Of a stretch of 18,068 bases of DNA, positions 15,250 to 18,068 are shown in pieces. Origin of the DNA: Blastocatellia bacterium (GTDB lineage Bacteria; Acidobacteriota; Blastocatellia; Chloracidobacteriales; JADJPF01); assembly GCA_023265235.1 (NCBI GenBank), contig JAHFUF010000023.1, positions 1 through 18,068 on the forward strand, written 5' to 3'. The notes under the pieces are model-generated. The model saw only the letters and a list, made by a program, of their open reading frames with translations, made no database searches and was not told where the DNA came from. The translations under genes were made by a program, and so were the position numbers. Within the stretch, counting starts at the first letter, position 1. Every line of letters starts with the position of its first letter.

Positions 15250-18068
15250 TTAATTTACAGCCTTAACTAAAATCTCTACTAACTGGTTAAGTAATTCTTT
15301 AATAAATGCTTCATCAAATACGTCCAGGTTATATTTAAATAATAATTCTAATCCTTCATCAGTTTCTATAGCATGTAAGATAATGTCCAACATCTGAAGT
15401 TCAACAGTGTTTGATAATAATGGCTCAACATTAATATTAAACAGTGAAAAAGACTCTTTATGCAAACTATGATAATTAAAATGAGGTATCTTATGAATAA
15501 TATGAATATTCTTAGGTGCAAATTCCTCAATAAGTTTTTGACTAGGGATGTCACTATTACTATATGCTCCTAAAACCGTTTCTTTCACTTTATGTAATAG
15601 CTCTAAGAAAGTTGTGTTACTAGAAAGATATGTACGTAAAGGTAAACCATTAACAAATAGCCCAATAGTATCTTCAAACTCTAGTCTAGAACGATTAGCT
15701 ATATAAGTAATAAGTAATACATCATCTTGTTTAGTATAACTATAAATTAAACTCTTAAAAGCAGTTACTAAAATCATAAACATAGTTACATTTTCTTTTT
15801 GGCCTAGCTCTATTAAACTTTGGTTTAATTCTTTTGGTAAAACTAAACTGTTTATCGCACCTTTTTTGCTTATTAACTTAGGCTTAAGCTTTTTAGTTGG
15901 CAATTGGGCATTTGTTAAGTCACCTGCTAGTTTTTCCTTCCAGTAACTTAATTGAGACTTTACTAAATCACTTTGTAATAATCGATTTTGCCAGTCTACA
16001 AAATTAATATATTGGACAGGCTTTTTCATTAAAGGGGGTTCTTTTTCACTAGCATAAGCCTCATAAAAAAGAGCTAACTCTTTGAAAAGTATTGTAGTTG
16101 ACCAGCCATCAAATATTATATGATGAATATTAAGTAAAAAGAGGTATAGCTCTGTTTCAACTTGAATCAACTTGACCCTTATTAAAGGATCTTTTGTTAA
16201 ATTAATAGGTTTTTGCTCTTCTTTAATCAACTGTTCAATATTTAACTGCTTTTCATTATCAGACAAATGAGTTAGGTTTATTACAGGTAAAGATAGTATC
16301 AATTTTGGTATTACCTGCTGAAAAGCCTTACCTTTTACTGTAGTAACCTTTATTCTAAATGCACTATGGCGCTCTACTACTTGACTAATGCTTTTTTCTA
16401 AGGCAATAGTATTAAGCTTTCCTTTAAGATAATAGCTAAACTTTATCAAAGATGAAGAGTTTTGTGGGCGTAATAAATAGGAAAACCAAAACGGTATTTG
16501 AGCATAACAAAGCGGTAGTGAGTCAGAAATATCTGTATCAATTACAGGCAATAATACTATTATATCTTGTTGATGTAATAATATTTCTTTAGCTAGCTCA
16601 GCTATTGTTGAGTATTGAAAAATTTTTCGTAAAGTAATATTTATTTGAAAATTTTTTTGTATTCTGAGTACTAATTGAATTGCCAAAAGTGAATGTCCTC
16701 CTAATTCAAAAAAACTATCATTAATACTGACTCTTTCTAGATGTAAAACTTCACACCAAATTCCAGCTAATATTTCCTCAATAGGGTTACGGGGAGCAAC
16801 GAAATTATCTGACACGTCTAACTTATTATGTTTACTATCAGATAAAGCTTTTCTATTTATTTTCCCATTTGGTGTTAGAGGAAAACTGTCCATCACTATA
16901 TAACTAGATGGAATCATATATTCTGGTAATTTCTCTTTTAAGTAAGCCCTTAATTCATCTACAGTTAGAGTTTTTTCTTTTTCTAATATTAAATAAGCTA
17001 CTAGCTGTTTATTATTCCCTTCTTCTTCAACACTTACAACTGTTTGATTAATTATTGGGTGCTTTTCTAGTACTGACTCTATTTCTCCCAGTTCTATCCT
17101 ATAGCCTCTTACCTTTACCTGATTGTCTATTCTTCCTAAAAACTCTATATTCCCATCTGGTAAATAACGCCCTAGATCCCCTGTACGATACATCCTACTA
17201 GGGTTACTACTAAATGGGTTTGGTAAAAACTTTTCTGCTGTTAAGTCAGGTTTATTTAGATAACCACGTGCTAAACCATCCCCTGATATATATATTTCTC
17301 CTATTAATCCTATTGGTACTATTTGCCAATTTGAGTCTAGTATATAGATTTGTGTGTTGGTTATTGGGCGCCCTATTAATGGTTCAATCTTTGCACCTTG
17401 TTTTACCAAATAAAAAGTTGAATAAGTTGTATCTTCAGAAGGCCCATAAAGATTCCATACTTCTCTTACATTTGTTTGTTTATAAATATCCTGAGCTAAA
17501 GTATTCCGCAATGCTTCTCCTGCTAGATTTACTACTTGTACTGAATTAGGCAAACCATTGCTCTTTATCAACTCTGCCATTACTGAAGGAACAGTATTGA
17601 CTAATTTAACTTTGTTGGCTGCTGGTATAAAAGGTAACTCTAAAGCATTTTGGGCTAATATTAATTTACCTCCTACTGCCAGTGTAACAAAAATTTCATA
17701 TATTGATAGATCAAAACATATTGATGTTGATACTAGTACTGCGCTTAGATATTCTACTAAAAATACTGTTTTTGACCATTCAATCATCATCACAGCATTG
17801 CGATGAGTAATCATTACTCCTTTTGGCCTACCTGTTGAGCCTGATGTATAAATTATATAAGCCAAATTATCTGATAAACCTTTATTAAATATATTGACAC
17901 TACTTTCTTGCTCAAATTCTTTTAGCTCACCATCTAACTCTTTGTTAAGTAATATTTTAGCTACATTAGTACAAAATAACTCTGTTAACTTGTTTTCTAT
18001 TATTAAGATAGAGAGATTGGAATCTTCAACCATAAAAGCCAAACGCTCAATTGGATAGCTTGGATCTA
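15250..18068 (-). CDS. NRPS, partial: adenylation - carrier - condensation (5' end beyond window)
   Basis: The frame stays open to the right edge, with DPSYPIERLAFMVEDSN reading straight through the TTG at 18042, so the gene enters the window inside its adenylation domain. Numbered from that TTG, the adenylation domain (to ~400) has YTSGSTGRPKG at 65, FDLSIYEIF at 110, YGPSEDTTYSTF, YRTGDLGRYLPDG, and the final lysine K394 in NGKINRKAL. The ten specificity positions read by alignment to GrsA are D-L-Y-N-N-A-L-T-Y-K; a small residue such as alanine or glycine is my unverified guess. A carrier (~418-490) has LGGHS with S451. A condensation domain (~505-930) has HHIIFDG, with the second histidine at 641. 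The protein ends there, without a following adenylation, carrier or thioesterase domain. It converges on the glycosyltransferase-FkbH gene, 14 bases apart, so it belongs to a separate transcription unit coming from the right. Confidence 0.93.
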   Translation of the reverse strand, partial: DPSYPIERLAFMVEDSNLSILIIENKLTELFCTNVAKILLNKELDGELKEFEQESSVNIFNKGLSDNLAYIIYTSGSTGRPKGVMITHRNAVMMIEWSKTVFLVEYLSAVLVSTSICFDLSIYEIFVTLAVGGKLILAQNALELPFIPAANKVKLVNTVPSVMAELIKSNGLPNSVQVVNLAGEALRNTLAQDIYKQTNVREVWNLYGPSEDTTYSTFYLVKQGAKIEPLIGRPITNTQIYILDSNWQIVPIGLIGEIYISGDGLARGYLNKPDLTAEKFLPNPFSSNPSRMYRTGDLGRYLPDGNIEFLGRIDNQVKVRGYRIELGEIESVLEKHPIINQTVVSVEEEGNNKQLVAYLILEKEKTLTVDELRAYLKEKLPEYMIPSSYIVMDSFPLTPNGKINRKALSDSKHNKLDVSDNFVAPRNPIEEILAGIWCEVLHLERVSINDSFFELGGHSLLAIQLVLRIQKNFQINITLRKIFQYSTIAELAKEILLHQQDIIVLLPVIDTDISDSLPLCYAQIPFWFSYLLRPQNSSSLIKFSYYLKGKLNTIALEKSISQVVERHSAFRIKVTTVKGKAFQQVIPKLILSLPVINLTHLSDNEKQLNIEQLIKEEQKPINLTKDPLIRVKLIQVETELYLFLLNIHHIIFDGWSTTILFKELALFYEAYASEKEPPLMKKPVQYINFVDWQNRLLQSDLVKSQLSYWKEKLAGDLTNAQLPTKKLKPKLISKKGAINSLVLPKELNQSLIELGQKENVTMFMILVTAFKSLIYSYTKQDDVLLITYIANRSRLEFEDTIGLFVNGLPLRTYLSSNTTFLELLHKVKETVLGAYSNSDIPSQKLIEEFAPKNIHIIHKIPHFNYHSLHKESFSLFNINVEPLLSNTVELQMLDIILHAIETDEGLELLFKYNLDVFDEAFIKELLNQLVEILVKAVN

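Noticed and set aside
17214..17549. 111-residue plus-strand hydrophobic open frame resembling a membrane protein
   Set aside because: It is antisense to conserved adenylation motifs. Its leucine-rich composition arises from the AT-rich complementary strand.
18042..18042. TTG at 18042 as the true start of the minus-strand NRPS
   Set aside because: The frame continues to the window edge with the adenylation-domain sequence DPSYPIERLAFM; the N-terminus is simply outside the window.

Overview
This is an AT-rich bacterial window. The genes are dense, start mostly on ATG with GA-rich ribosome sites, and lie in translationally coupled pairs. A membrane-fusion protein points to a Gram-negative envelope. 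The FHA/GGDEF architecture, the FAAL/NRPS domains and the GTAA-loop hairpin repeats suggest an AT-rich Acidobacteriota (Blastocatellia-like) or a cyanobacterium. That assignment is an inference; no phylogenetic marker is present apart from one tRNA.

Left part (1-4222): a possible gene tail, then a two-gene restriction-modification unit. It consists of a large gamma-type N6-adenine methyltransferase, whose true start appears to be a CTG at 296, and an overlapping small protein with a PD-(D/E)XK nuclease core. A long hairpin and a minus-strand tRNA-Arg(TCG) with its own sigma-70-like promoter follow.

Middle (4454-11335): a three-gene plus-strand operon. The first gene encodes an unusual fusion: an intact-looking FHA domain, a GGDEF domain that has lost its signature, one membrane span and a YbhG/HlyD-type periplasmic adaptor. 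It overlaps an ABC transporter ATPase by one base. Next comes a lipopeptide-type starter protein (fatty acyl-AMP ligase, carrier, condensation domain and a degenerate second carrier without its serine). No ABC permease is present in the window.

11336-11725 is a non-coding spacer filled by a mirrored, roughly 337-bp inverted-repeat element built from GTAG-headed and GAA-loop hairpins (REP/REPIN- or MITE-like).

Right part (11726-18068): a plus-strand fusion of glycosyltransferase, FkbH-type glyceryl-loading domain and carrier protein. It runs head-on into a minus-strand NRPS (adenylation, carrier, condensation) that continues past the right edge. The cluster looks like a pathway for an acylated, glycosylated small molecule with export genes. 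Two of its proteins end in condensation domains with no adenylation domain after them. The only intact carrier that could receive their product in trans is the one on the glycosyltransferase-FkbH protein. This suggests, as a hypothesis, acylation of a carrier-bound glyceryl unit: a thiotemplated glycolipid or glyco-lipopeptide. No thioesterase is visible.
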